This document shows, piece after piece, positions 1 through 8,478 of a stretch of 64,000 nt of DNA. The position numbers and the translations under genes were made by a program. The stretch comes from Methylomonas albis (lineage in GTDB: Bacteria; Pseudomonadota; Gammaproteobacteria; Methylococcales; Methylomonadaceae), in the NCBI RefSeq assembly GCF_014850955.1, contig NZ_JACXSS010000001.1:186001-250000 (forward strand), given 5' to 3'. Position 1 is the stretch's first letter; each line of letters opens with the position of its first letter. The notes beneath the pieces are model-generated. The model was given only the letters and a program-made list of their open reading frames with translations, searched no databases and was not told the origin of the DNA.

Positions 1-2
1 TA

Positions 3-788
3 AAGGCCCTGACTATCAGCGATCTGGCAGCGATGAAACGGTCCGGCGAAAAAATCAGCTGCCTAACGGCTTACGACGCCAGTTTCAGCGCGTTGCTGGA
101 CCGGGCCGGTATTGATGTGTTGCTAATCGGCGATTCGCTGGGCATGGTGATTCAAGGGCACAGCAGTACCCTGCCGGTCACGGTGGGCGATATGGTGTAT
201 CACAGCCGTAATGTGGCAATGGCCAGAAAGCGAGCTTTCGTGATTACCGATTTGCCGTTTGCCAGCTACGCTACGCCCGAACAGGCTTTGGCTAATGCAG
301 CAAGCTTGATGGCGGTTGGTGGTGCGCAAATGGTCAAGCTGGAAGGTGCCAAAATCGATGTCATCGGCTTTTTGGTCGAACAAGGTATTCCGGTCTGCGG
401 TCATCTGGGTCTGTTGCCGCAATCGGTGAATCGCTTGGGCGGCTATAAGGTGCAAGGGCGGGAAGAGCAGCAAGCTCGGCAAATCGTGGCGGATGCCGAA
501 AAAATCGAACAAGCGGGTGCCGGCCTGTTAGTGCTGGAATGCGTACCTGCGCAACTGGCCGCCGAAATAAGTCAGCGCCTGAGTATTCCGACCATCGGCA
601 TCGGCGCCGGCGTCGATTGCGATGGTCAGGTATTGGTGTTGTATGACATGTTGAATATCAGCACCGGCAAGCGGCCACGTTTTTCCAAAGACTTTATGGC
701 CGATGCCTCCAGCATAGAAGAGGCGGTACGGCATTATCATCAAGCGGTTAAATCCGCGCAGTTTCCAGCTTCCGAACACAGTTATTAG
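3..788 (+). CDS. panB: 3-methyl-2-oxobutanoate hydroxymethyltransferase, 5' end outside window
   Basis: Transfers a hydroxymethyl group from 5,10-methylene-tetrahydrofolate to 2-oxoisovalerate, giving ketopantoate, the first step of pantothenate synthesis in the cytosol. The sequence shows the family pattern LIGDSLGMV (metal-binding Asp), VKLEGAK and GHLGLLPQSV in order on a TIM-barrel protein. The first internal ATG is at 33, but the frame is open back to base 3 and encodes ALTISDLAAMK, which matches the usual N-terminal extension of PanB. The true start is therefore probably just before the window, and the entry is 5'-partial. It is followed after 4 bases by panC, so the two are surely co-transcribed. 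Confidence 0.95.
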   Translation, partial: KALTISDLAAMKRSGEKISCLTAYDASFSALLDRAGIDVLLIGDSLGMVIQGHSSTLPVTVGDMVYHSRNVAMARKRAFVITDLPFASYATPEQALANAASLMAVGGAQMVKLEGAKIDVIGFLVEQGIPVCGHLGLLPQSVNRLGGYKVQGREEQQARQIVADAEKIEQAGAGLLVLECVPAQLAAEISQRLSIPTIGIGAGVDCDGQVLVLYDMLNISTGKRPRFSKDFMADASSIEEAVRHYHQAVKSAQFPASEHSY

Positions 789-792
789 GCGT

Positions 793-1644
793 ATGCAGAT
801 AGTCACCAGCGTGGTCGCATTGAGAGAAGCAACCCGACAATGGCGGCAAGCCGGGCACAGCGTCGGTTTTGTGCCAACCATGGGCAATCTGCATGCAGGC
901 CATATAAAACTGGTCAGTACTGCCAAGCAACAGGCCGATAAGGTGGTGGCCAGTATTTTCGTCAACCCCACCCAATTTGGTCCGAACGAAGATTTTGCCA
1001 GTTACCCGCGCACCGAACAGCAGGATCAGGAAAAGCTGTTAGCCAGCGGCGCCGATTTGCTGTTCTTGCCTGCGGTGACGGAAATGTATCCGCACGTCGC
1101 GCAAACTAACATCTCGGTCGCAGCCTTGTCGAGCCTGCATTGCGGGGCCAGTCGGCCCGGGCATTTCGACGGCGTGGCATTGGTGGTTTGCAAGCTATTG
1201 AATATGGTTCAGCCCGATCTGCTACTGCTGGGAGAGAAGGATTTTCAACAGCTGACGCTGATTCGGCAAATGGTGGCGGATCTAAATATCCCTGTTACGG
1301 TTCAGGGCGTGGCAACGGTTCGGGAAGACGATGGCTTAGCGATGAGTTCGCGCAATGGCTATCTGTCCGAGCAGCAAAGACTGCAAGCCCCTATGCTTTA
1401 TCAGGCATTGTGCGCGGCGCGCGATGAGATTTTGGCCGGGCACGACGATTATCTGGCAGTGGCGGGGCGGCAGCGACAGGATTTGCAGCAAGCCGGTTTT
1501 GCGGTCGACTATTTCAGTATCTGTCGTAGCCAGGATTTATTGCCCGCTGGCTCTAGCGATCCTAGTCTGCTGATTTTGGCTGCCGCCAAGCTAGGCAACA
1601 CGCGCCTGATTGATAACCTCTACTTTTCTAAATCTAGCATCTGA
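793..1644 (+). CDS. panC: Pantothenate synthetase
   Basis: Joins pantoate and beta-alanine with ATP through a pantoyl-adenylate intermediate, the last step of pantothenate synthesis. The 283-residue protein has the usual family length. The nucleotidyl-transferase signature FVPTMGNLHAGH (residues 27-37, with the HxGH motif at 34-37) and the later GEKDFQQ segment of the KMSKS-type region are both visible. It starts 4 bases after panB. Its substrates come from PanB/PanE and from PanD, whose gene follows about 100 bases downstream, so three pathway genes are grouped here. Confidence 0.96.
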   Translation: MQIVTSVVALREATRQWRQAGHSVGFVPTMGNLHAGHIKLVSTAKQQADKVVASIFVNPTQFGPNEDFASYPRTEQQDQEKLLASGADLLFLPAVTEMYPHVAQTNISVAALSSLHCGASRPGHFDGVALVVCKLLNMVQPDLLLLGEKDFQQLTLIRQMVADLNIPVTVQGVATVREDDGLAMSSRNGYLSEQQRLQAPMLYQALCAARDEILAGHDDYLAVAGRQRQDLQQAGFAVDYFSICRSQDLLPAGSSDPSLLILAAAKLGNTRLIDNLYFSKSSI

Positions 1645-1684
1645 CGGTGCTGGTTTTCCGGCCTATAAAAGCTAATGCTTAAAT

Positions 1685-1713
1685 TTGATAGCAGGGTCAA
1701 TTTCAGGCATAAT
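1685..1713 (+). promoter_or_regulatory. Sigma70-type promoter for panD
   Basis: TTGATA at 1685-1690 and CATAAT at 1708-1713 are separated by 17 bases, the optimal spacing. They lie about 30 bases ahead of the panD start in the panC-panD gap. This suggests panD can be transcribed independently of panBC. Read from sequence only, with no start-site data. Confidence 0.5.
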
Positions 1714-1743
1714 CGCCGGCCCTAGTATTCGACCTTGTTTACC

Positions 1744-2124
1744 ATGAACATAAACATGCTTAAAGCTAAGTTACACCGTGCGCGGGTAACGCATTCCGAG
1801 CTGGATTACGAAGGATCGTGTGCTATTGACGGCAAGATTTTGGATTTTTCAGGGATTCTGGAATACGAGCAAATCCATATTTACAACATTAACAACGGTC
1901 AGCGCTTTACCACGTATGCGATTCGTGCCGAAGAAGGTTCCGGCGTGTTTTCGATCAACGGCGCAGCTGCAAGGCTGGCTTGCCCTGGCGACTTGATTAT
2001 CGTCTGCGCGTTCGCTAGCCTAGATGAGAAGGAACTGAAGAATTACAAGCCGACTTTGGTGTATTTCGACGGCAACAACCACATTAGCCATTCCAGTCAT
2101 TCCATTCCTGTTCAGGCTGCCTGA
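1744..2124 (+). CDS. panD: Aspartate 1-decarboxylase (pyruvoyl-dependent proenzyme)
   Basis: Decarboxylates aspartate to beta-alanine, the second precursor of pantothenate. The proenzyme self-cleaves between Gly24 and Ser25 to create the pyruvoyl cofactor; the site is visible in YEGSCAID with the ATG at 1744 as start. That start gives [12 protein letters not shown], which aligns residue for residue with the classical N-terminus, and a 126-residue protein, the standard length. A TTG nine bases upstream would add three residues and is less likely. In gammaproteobacteria PanD maturation often needs PanM/PanZ, which is not seen here. Confidence 0.96.
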   Translation: MNINMLKAKLHRARVTHSELDYEGSCAIDGKILDFSGILEYEQIHIYNINNGQRFTTYAIRAEEGSGVFSINGAAARLACPGDLIIVCAFASLDEKELKNYKPTLVYFDGNNHISHSSHSIPVQAA

Positions 2125-2134
2125 TTTCAACAGC

Positions 2135-2166
2135 CGCCGGTGACCAGCAGTCATCGGCGCTTGTTT
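2135..2166 (+). terminator. Hairpin terminator between panD and fliW
   Basis: CGCCGGTGAC (2135-2144) pairs with GTCATCGGCG (2150-2159), with one G-U pair and a five-base loop. A T-rich stretch follows on the plus strand. It sits between the convergent panD and fliW genes and probably ends the panD transcript. The T-run is interrupted, so efficiency is uncertain. Confidence 0.5.
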
Positions 2167-2174
2167 GCAATTTT

Positions 2175-2633
2175 TTACGCTTCCGATACGTCGATTTCGC
2201 TGATTTTTTCAGTCAGTGTGATGCTTTGTTCGATCGCTACCAGTACTTTTTGTATGCCGATGCGCTTGTTAGCGTTGATTAATATTGGTGATTTGATCGA
2301 GCCTTTGATGGTCGGTTTGCCGTTATCCTGCTCGTTGTCCTTGTGCAGCAGAATCAAAATCACCAAGTCGTCACCCGGCTCTATTTGCAAGATCGTTTCT
2401 TCGGGATCGGTTACCGTAAAATTGTAATTGATGTTGAAATTGGCCGGATGTGCAGCGGAAAAGGTGAGTTCCGCGTTATCGACCGATTGCAGCCAATAGA
2501 CGATTTCGCTACCTTCCTGATGAAATAACTTAAAGCGGGTCTGATCCTCGAAGCCAGGTAGGCCGCGCGGAAAATTAATGATGGTGTCCGGATTGATTTC
2601 TTGGTTGCCTAACAATTTCGATTGAATTTCCAT
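2175..2633 (-). CDS. fliW: Flagellar assembly factor FliW
   Basis: A 152-residue protein of the FliW family. In studied bacteria FliW binds flagellin and the RNA-binding regulator CsrA, so that flagellin level controls CsrA activity. The sequence shows the typical beginning IINFPRGLPGFEDQTRF (about residues 19-35) and the NANKRIG segment near the C-terminus. No flagellar gene or csrA lies beside it in this window; it stands alone between panD (convergent) and the cobalamin riboswitch. It may act on CsrA more broadly than in flagellar assembly. The family assignment is firm, the physiological role is inferred. Confidence 0.9.
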   Translation of the reverse strand: MEIQSKLLGNQEINPDTIINFPRGLPGFEDQTRFKLFHQEGSEIVYWLQSVDNAELTFSAAHPANFNINYNFTVTDPEETILQIEPGDDLVILILLHKDNEQDNGKPTIKGSIKSPILINANKRIGIQKVLVAIEQSITLTEKISEIDVSEA

Positions 2634-2784
2634 AATCCCGCCCGTGTTTGTCTAAATATTAAGTTAACAGCATTAATCAATGCACCAATGTATAGCACGG
2701 AAAGGGGTATTTGCAATGCTGATTGTCCGTAACTAAGCAGGTATTCTTGCTATATCTTGCCCGACTACATACAATTGCGCCCTT

Positions 2785-2976
2785 CTTTCAGGTGCTTGTG
2801 CCGTTTCTCGGCCAAGCTCAAACAGGAAGTCGGTGCGTCGGTATTTAACCGCCCATGCCGACGCTGCCCCCGCAACGGTAGATAAGTAAAGATCCACGTT
2901 TTTGCCACTGTGCGCTTTGCATGGGAAGGTCGTAGATCAGGTGTCAAGCCACTTATAAGCCCGGAGACTGGCCCGG
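2785..2976 (+). ncRNA. Cobalamin riboswitch (AdoCbl type)
   Basis: The leader of the btuB-like gene holds the conserved blocks of the cobalamin riboswitch in order: the 5' AGGTGC-like arm near 2790, the GCTGCCCCCGCAACGGTA core (2863-2880), the GGGAAGGTCG-like region (about 2922-2931) and the closing AAGCCCGGAGACTGGCC block (2957-2973). About 130 bases separate it from the btuB start at 3110, room for an expression platform. Binding of adenosylcobalamin is expected to switch off the uptake genes that follow. The limits are approximate. Confidence 0.9.
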
Positions 2977-3109
2977 AAGATCATTCGAGACAGCGGAGGG
3001 CTGTTGACGGAATGGTCTGAGTCCATGCCTAGCCTGCCTCCGTCTTTTTCGTTTACCGTTTTTCCTCTGTCCTTTTTTACCCGGATGCGCGGCGGGCGCA
3101 GAGGACAAT

Positions 3110-4933
3110 ATGCAATCAATTTTATACAGGTCTTTATTTCTGGCGAGTGCGCCTTTCACTGCGCTGGCGGCGAATGGCGACGAGACGGTCAACCTTGCGG
3201 AAACAGTCGTGACGGCTACCCGAACCGAAACCCGGCAGAACGAGTTGGCAACGGCCATGACGGTTTATACGCGTCAGGACATAGAAAAACTTCAGGTCAG
3301 AACCCTTCCCGAGTTACTGAAAGGCACTCCGGGTGTTGATATGGTGCAGAGCGGCGGTTACGGCAAGGATACCAATGTCTATCTGCGTGGCACCAATTCA
3401 GACCATGTACTGGTGCTGATAGACGGCATCAAGGCTGGTTCGGTTACCACGGGCACCAGCGCCTTTCAGTTTATTCCTATCGATCAAGTCGAGCGAGTGG
3501 AAATTACCCGTGGCCCTCAGTCAAGTTTGTATGGCTCGGAAGCGATTGGCGGGGTAATTCAAATATTTACCCGCAAGGGTGGTAAAAGCGAACGGCCGAA
3601 CATCGCGCTGGAAGCCGGCGGCGGTTCTTACGACACTTATAACGGCTCCGCGGCCATCAACGGCAAATGGGGTAAAGCCTGGTATAACTTGAGTGCTGCG
3701 CAATTCGGTAGCCAGGGGATAAATGCTCTGAGCGGCGTTAGTGTAGCGAATGGCTACAATCCGGACCGCGACGGCTATAACAACACCAGTCTGAATGCAA
3801 AAACGGGTTACCGCTTCGACAACGGCGCGGAACTGGAAGCGTTTTTCCTACGGGCCGAAGGCGAAACCGAGATCGATAACGTCACCAGCAGCAGCACGGA
3901 GTTTGTCAATCAAACGCTGGGTGCCACAGCTAGTGCTAATTTCAGTGACATGTGGCGATCCATATTACGTGTTGGACAAAGCGTTGATGATGCCGATCAA
4001 TTTCGGCATAACGGTTCGTTCGCCAGCCGCTTTAATACCACGCGTTGGAACGCCAGCTGGCTAAATGAATTGGCCTTGCATAAGAATCACCAGTTGACGT
4101 TCGGTACCGATTACCGTTTTGACGAAATCGACAGCACAACGCGCTATGCGGAGAACTCCCGTTACGATGTGGGCGCATTCGCCGAACTACATAGCCGGAT
4201 TTTCGATAAGCACTTTCTGAATGCTTCCTTGCGTTGGGACGAAAACCAGGCTTTCGGCGATAGTGTCACCGGCAATTTCGGTTGGCGGTTTAATTGGGAT
4301 TACGGCCTTAGCGCCTTTGCCAGTTTCGGTAATGCCTTTAAGGCGCCAACATTTAACCAGCTATACTTTCCGGGTTTTGGTAATGCCGGATTACGGCCGG
4401 AAAAGTCCACCAGTTTCGAAGCCGGTTTTGCCGGACGCCACAGTTGGGCAAATTGGGAGCTACGCGGCTATCACACCAATATCGAGGATTTGATTGTGTT
4501 CAGCGGGACGCCGTTTACGGCCAGAAATATTGGCAAAGCGCAGATAGACGGCATAGAAGCGGAAATATCCACGCAAATTTTCGGCTGGAACAACAAATTG
4601 GGTATGAGCCTGATGACGCCAAAGGATAGACAGACCAATCTGCGCCTGCCGCGCCGGGTCACCGAAACGCTGTCCTATGATATTTCCCGCTCGTTCGGCG
4701 ACTTTGATCTGGGTGCGGCGGTATTGGTTCAGGGCGAGCGATTCGACGACGCCGCGAACCGAGTCCGCCTGGGCAGCTTCATGACCGCCGATCTGCGCAC
4801 CGCTTATCGCATCGACAAAAATTGGATGTTAAGCGCCAAACTGAATAATATGTTCGATAAACGCTATCAAACAGTTAACACCTATAACAGCTTCGGCAGA
4901 AATTTCTATTTTTCGATCCATTACAATTACTAA
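3110..4933 (+). CDS. btuB: TonB-dependent cobalamin receptor, BtuB-like
   Basis: Outer-membrane receptor expected to import vitamin B12 or related corrinoids with energy from TonB. The 607-residue protein begins with a signal peptide (about residues 1-21), followed by a TonB box ETVVTATR (31-38), a plug domain with VYLRGTNSDHVLVLIDG and VERVEITRGPQSSLYGSEA, and a beta-barrel ending in an aromatic C-terminus (NFYFSIHYNY). Its position directly downstream of a cobalamin riboswitch, and ahead of a BtuM-like permease and cbiB, makes the substrate assignment strong. An AGAGGA ribosome-binding site precedes the ATG. Confidence 0.92.
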   Translation: MQSILYRSLFLASAPFTALAANGDETVNLAETVVTATRTETRQNELATAMTVYTRQDIEKLQVRTLPELLKGTPGVDMVQSGGYGKDTNVYLRGTNSDHVLVLIDGIKAGSVTTGTSAFQFIPIDQVERVEITRGPQSSLYGSEAIGGVIQIFTRKGGKSERPNIALEAGGGSYDTYNGSAAINGKWGKAWYNLSAAQFGSQGINALSGVSVANGYNPDRDGYNNTSLNAKTGYRFDNGAELEAFFLRAEGETEIDNVTSSSTEFVNQTLGATASANFSDMWRSILRVGQSVDDADQFRHNGSFASRFNTTRWNASWLNELALHKNHQLTFGTDYRFDEIDSTTRYAENSRYDVGAFAELHSRIFDKHFLNASLRWDENQAFGDSVTGNFGWRFNWDYGLSAFASFGNAFKAPTFNQLYFPGFGNAGLRPEKSTSFEAGFAGRHSWANWELRGYHTNIEDLIVFSGTPFTARNIGKAQIDGIEAEISTQIFGWNNKLGMSLMTPKDRQTNLRLPRRVTETLSYDISRSFGDFDLGAAVLVQGERFDDAANRVRLGSFMTADLRTAYRIDKNWMLSAKLNNMFDKRYQTVNTYNSFGRNFYFSIHYNY

Positions 4934-4952
4934 ACCTTTTCTGGAGAACCCT

Positions 4953-5528
4953 ATGAGTCTGAATCAAACCTTGACTGTCAAACCCGGCGCGGTTGCGCTG
5001 ATGGCGTTGATGGCCGCCACCCGTTTTCACCATTTCGGCACGCCGTTCGCATTGCCGGACGCTTCATTGGCGGTGTTTTTTTTCGCCGGCTTGTGGCTGG
5101 GCGGACGCTATTTGTTCGCCTTGTTGCTAGCAGAAGCCGGCTTGATTGATTACCTGGCGATCACCAAACTCGGCGTCAGCGATTTTTGTGTGTCCAAAGC
5201 CTATGTGTTTCTGATCGGTTCATACGGCGCGATGTGGTTGGGCGGCAAATGGTGCCGACAATTCGCTGTGTTATCGGTGGCAACCGCCGCGCAACGTCTG
5301 GCGGTTCTGGTAGCAGCTACATCCATCGCGTTTTTGTTTTCCAACGGCAGCTTCTACTGGTTGTCCGGCCGCTATCCGAACGGCTCATTCGCCCAATATT
5401 TTGAGCGCGTTGCGATGTATTACCCGCCTTACCTGACATCGACCTTGATCTATGGCGTGGTTATTTTTGCTCTGGTCAGTGCAGTAAAAGCCTTGCTGGC
5501 CGCCAAAGCCACCCACGAAGCTATCTAA
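4953..5528 (+). CDS. btuM: BtuM-like inner-membrane cobalamin transporter
   Basis: A 191-residue, strongly hydrophobic protein with about six membrane segments. It fits the BtuM family of solitary ECF-type S components that move vitamin B12 across the inner membrane without a known energising module. Cys79, in the motif GVSDFC, lies where characterised BtuM has the cobalt-coordinating Cys80 used for decyanation. The gene starts 19 bases after the receptor with a good GGAG site and shares its riboswitch. No btuCDF genes are seen, which agrees with BtuM replacing the ABC importer. The family name rests on the Cys motif and context, so it is likely rather than proven. Confidence 0.75.
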   Translation: MSLNQTLTVKPGAVALMALMAATRFHHFGTPFALPDASLAVFFFAGLWLGGRYLFALLLAEAGLIDYLAITKLGVSDFCVSKAYVFLIGSYGAMWLGGKWCRQFAVLSVATAAQRLAVLVAATSIAFLFSNGSFYWLSGRYPNGSFAQYFERVAMYYPPYLTSTLIYGVVIFALVSAVKALLAAKATHEAI

Positions 5529-5647
5529 GCAATTCCGCCAAACCCGGCGGGGCGATGAAAGTCGTCCCCGCTGATTGGAGTTGTGTCACCTTTGTTGCCC
5601 CTTTCCTTTCTGCTAGTTTTGATATACCTGTTTATCCACCGTAAATC

Positions 5648-6565
5648 ATGATTCTCACCATCAGCATTTTGTTGGCCGTAGCCATCGATTTTTGGCTGGG
5701 CGAGCCACGCAACGCGTATCATCCGCTAGTGATGTTCGGTAAATGGGTCACTGCTGTCGAAAAGCGGCTGTTAAACAGCCGGCAATCGGCTTTTCGTCAG
5801 CGACTGACGGGTTGTGTGGCAGTGTTGATAGTCTTGTCGCCGTGTGTCCTGTATTTGCTGGTGCTGCGCAGTTGGCCGCCGCTGCAAACTGCTGTCGATA
5901 TATTGGTTTTGTATTTTTGTATCGCTGCCCGCAGCTTGCAACAACATGCGCTAGCCGTTCTTTCGGCCTTGTTGGATAGCGACTTGCCGTTAGCGCGGCA
6001 ACAGGTTGGCAGAATCGTTAGCCGTCAGACTGAGGCCATGACGGAGGCCGACGTGCGGAGGGCTGCCATAGAGTCTGTGTTGGAAAACGGTGCCGATGCG
6101 GTATTTGCGCCCTTGTTCTGGTTCGTCGTATTGGGGCCGTTCGGCGCCTTGCTCTACCGCTTTAGTAATACCCTGGATGCCATGTGGGGCTACAAAAATC
6201 AACGATATTTATACTTCGGCTGGGCCGCTGCCCGCTTCGACGATCTGCTGAACTGGCTGCCGGCACGCTTGACGGCATTGAGTTATGCCTTGCTGGGTAA
6301 CACCGCGCAGGCCATCAAGGCCTGGCGAACTCAAGCGCATTTGCTCGATAGCCCTAACGCCGGGCCGGTGATGACCGCTGGCGGCGGCGCCCTGTTGTTA
6401 CTTCTGGGTGGGCCGGCTTGTTATCACGGCCAAATAAAACCAAAACCCTGGTTTGGCGGCCAACAACTGCCTGAAAATGACGATATTAATCGCGCCTGCA
6501 AACTGATGTACCGAACTCTACTGTTATGGCTGATCGTAATCGGCCTGGGAGATGCGCTTGCTTGA
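5648..6565 (+). CDS. cbiB: Adenosylcobinamide-phosphate synthase
   Basis: Integral membrane enzyme that attaches aminopropanol (or its phosphate) to adenosylcobyric acid to form adenosylcobinamide phosphate. The 305-residue protein has the family start IDFWLGEPRNAYHPLVMFG, the ESVLENGADAVFAPLFW segment and the SNTLDAMWGYKN motif, with several hydrophobic helices. It overlaps the next gene, a threonine-phosphate decarboxylase that supplies its amino-alcohol substrate, by 14 bases, so the pair works together. A 119-base gap separates it from btuM. The corrin-ring synthesis genes are not here, which fits salvage or late-stage assembly. Confidence 0.93.
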   Translation: MILTISILLAVAIDFWLGEPRNAYHPLVMFGKWVTAVEKRLLNSRQSAFRQRLTGCVAVLIVLSPCVLYLLVLRSWPPLQTAVDILVLYFCIAARSLQQHALAVLSALLDSDLPLARQQVGRIVSRQTEAMTEADVRRAAIESVLENGADAVFAPLFWFVVLGPFGALLYRFSNTLDAMWGYKNQRYLYFGWAAARFDDLLNWLPARLTALSYALLGNTAQAIKAWRTQAHLLDSPNAGPVMTAGGGALLLLLGGPACYHGQIKPKPWFGGQQLPENDDINRACKLMYRTLLLWLIVIGLGDALA

Positions 6566-7577
6566 GCATGGCGGACGCTTGCGGCAAGCCGCAAGCCAAT
6601 ATGGCATTGCTTTAGCCGACTGGGTGGATTTATCCACGGGTATTAATCCCAACGGCTGGCCGGTGCCTGCCATTCCCGCAGCATGCTGGCAACGTCTGCC
6701 GGAAGATGATGACGAGCTATTGCTGGCAGCGCGAACTTATTACCAAAACGATTCAATACTGGCGGTGGCCGGCTCACAAGCCGCAATTCAAACCTTGCCC
6801 TTGCTGCGTTCCTCATCAAGGGTAGGCCTGCTGCATCCGGCGTATGCCGAGCATGCCGGCAGTTGGCAAAAAGCCGGGCATCAAATTATCAAGATCGAAG
6901 CGGATGCGATAGATGATCGTCTGGATGACATAGATGTTCTGATTCTGGTCAACCCCAATAATCCCACTGGGCGATTATGGACTCGGCCGCAGCTATTGAG
7001 TTGGCATGAAAAACTTAGCCGGCGCGGCGGCTGGTTATTGATCGACGAAGCGTTTATGGACAGCCTGCCCGGCGAATACAGTCTATCGCCATTACCAGTG
7101 CGGCCTGGTCTGATCGTATTGCGGTCCGTGGGTAAGTTTTTTGGCTTGGCTGGAATCCGTTGCGGCTTCGTGATCGCCAAGTCGGACTTGTTGTCGAAAC
7201 TTACCGAGCTTCTAGGGCCTTGGGCTATCAGTCATCCTGGTCGCTATGTTGCGGCGCTGGCATTGGCTGATCAAGGCTGGCAGATTGCCAATGCCGCAGC
7301 ACTAACGATGCAAGGCCAGCGCCTGCGGCAGCTATTGACCGATTATGGTTGGCCGCCCAGCGGAGGATGCGATTTGTTTCAATGGGTGAAATGTGAGCAG
7401 GCCGATAACCTGCACGATCTATTGGCTAGGCAGGGTATTCTGACCCGATTGTTTCAGGAGCCGGCTAGTCTACGTTTTGGTTTGCCGAAAGACGAGTCGG
7501 CCTGGCAACGATTGGCGCAGGCGCTGACTCATCCTGACATTAAGCGTTTATGCTTGTTTACGGAACCGCAAGCCTAA
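6552..7577 (+). CDS. cobD: Threonine-phosphate decarboxylase (CobD/CobC)
   Basis: PLP enzyme of aminotransferase fold type I that turns L-threonine O-3-phosphate into (R)-1-amino-2-propanol O-2-phosphate for the corrinoid side arm. The 341-residue protein has LSTGINPNGWP near residues 27-37, the NPNNPTG loop (134-140), the cofactor Asp in IDEAF (165) and a Schiff-base Lys195 in VGKFFGL. The start lies inside cbiB, indicating translational coupling. It is called cobD in Salmonella naming and cobC in Pseudomonas naming. Its last 30 bases overlap the end of a convergent gene. Confidence 0.9.
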   Translation: MRLLEHGGRLRQAASQYGIALADWVDLSTGINPNGWPVPAIPAACWQRLPEDDDELLLAARTYYQNDSILAVAGSQAAIQTLPLLRSSSRVGLLHPAYAEHAGSWQKAGHQIIKIEADAIDDRLDDIDVLILVNPNNPTGRLWTRPQLLSWHEKLSRRGGWLLIDEAFMDSLPGEYSLSPLPVRPGLIVLRSVGKFFGLAGIRCGFVIAKSDLLSKLTELLGPWAISHPGRYVAALALADQGWQIANAAALTMQGQRLRQLLTDYGWPPSGGCDLFQWVKCEQADNLHDLLARQGILTRLFQEPASLRFGLPKDESAWQRLAQALTHPDIKRLCLFTEPQA

Positions 7578-8258
7578 TCCGGCGATAACGCTGCCAAACA
7601 ACCATGCGGCGCCAGGCAGAGGGACGGGAGTAAATACCTGTGTATCGACAATGTCGCTAGCCGTAATAATGCCCGCGCCATGATAATCGTCTGCGTCGCC
7701 TAATTTTCGGTTAACTTCAAAAACAAAATATTTTGGGTCAGGTAATCCAAATAGACTTTGGAGATTGGGGGGGTTAAGGTTAGTGCCGCTCAGTAATGTC
7801 TGGTCAAAAAAGCCTGTTACCGAAAATTCCGTACCGGATACCAAGCCATTTTCATCGTATATATTATTTGAGGATTCCATGCTGAGCGTTAGTAAATCAT
7901 AAACGCCGGCCGTCACGTGGCCGGTAAAGCCGTGGCTTGCTATCAGGTCATCAGTTGTGCCGGTGGCGTTATCGACAATATTTAGTACAACATTATTGTT
8001 GTCGATAGTGAGAGCCTGGCTATTAGCTACTATCGACAGGGGAGCACTCAAGGAGTAACTCAAGCGCAAGCTGGCGGGGTCGCTGGCTGTAGCCGGAAAA
8101 AAATCGCTGGAATCCGGTGACAAGGCATCAAAGGTTAGTTGGCCCGAAAAGCTGCCGGTAGTGAAATTGACGAAATCGCCTGAAAAAGTAAATTCAAGAG
8201 CCGCATGCGCGCTAGCCGAATATAAAAACGTCGCAAATAAGGCAGATAGTATTTTCAT
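7548..8258 (-). CDS. Secreted protein with VPLPA-CTERM sorting signal
   Basis: A 236-residue exported protein of unknown activity. It has an N-terminal signal peptide ending near ASAHA (residues 15-19) and a beta-rich, Ser/Thr/Asn/Asp-rich middle. At the C-terminus VPLPGAAWLFGS (212-223) leads into a short hydrophobic segment and a basic tail, RFRKQA. This tripartite end is the VPLPA variant of PEP-CTERM signals, recognised by exosortase systems that process proteins for the cell surface or extracellular matrix. No exosortase gene lies in the window. Its 3' end overlaps cobD by 30 bases. Confidence 0.8.
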   Translation of the reverse strand: MKILSALFATFLYSASAHAALEFTFSGDFVNFTTGSFSGQLTFDALSPDSSDFFPATASDPASLRLSYSLSAPLSIVANSQALTIDNNNVVLNIVDNATGTTDDLIASHGFTGHVTAGVYDLLTLSMESSNNIYDENGLVSGTEFSVTGFFDQTLLSGTNLNPPNLQSLFGLPDPKYFVFEVNRKLGDADDYHGAGIITASDIVDTQVFTPVPLPGAAWLFGSVIAGLGLRFRKQA

Positions 8259-8478
8259 GGTTTGTCCTTAAAGTAAATTTAGTGATATGACTTCAACTTA
8301 GACTTAACAGCAAGGCTAAGTTGAAATGCAGGGGAATACCAATATTTTTGTGAGCGAGTTCAATCTCTGGTCCGATTATGGCCGCAGCCGGTCGATACCG
8401 TCAACCCTTGATTTTCCTGGGCAAGTGCTCGATTGCTACTGACGAGGTGCCGAATCGGGGAGATGCGAGTTGGGCTTA

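Noticed and set aside
2765..3119. Short open frames on both strands over the riboswitch region
   Set aside because: They lie on conserved cobalamin-riboswitch blocks, have no plausible ribosome-binding sites and look like chance frames.
5534..5549. CCGCC...GGCGG stem after btuM as a terminator
   Set aside because: The stem is only five pairs, has no T-run and lies within a likely continuing corrinoid transcript.
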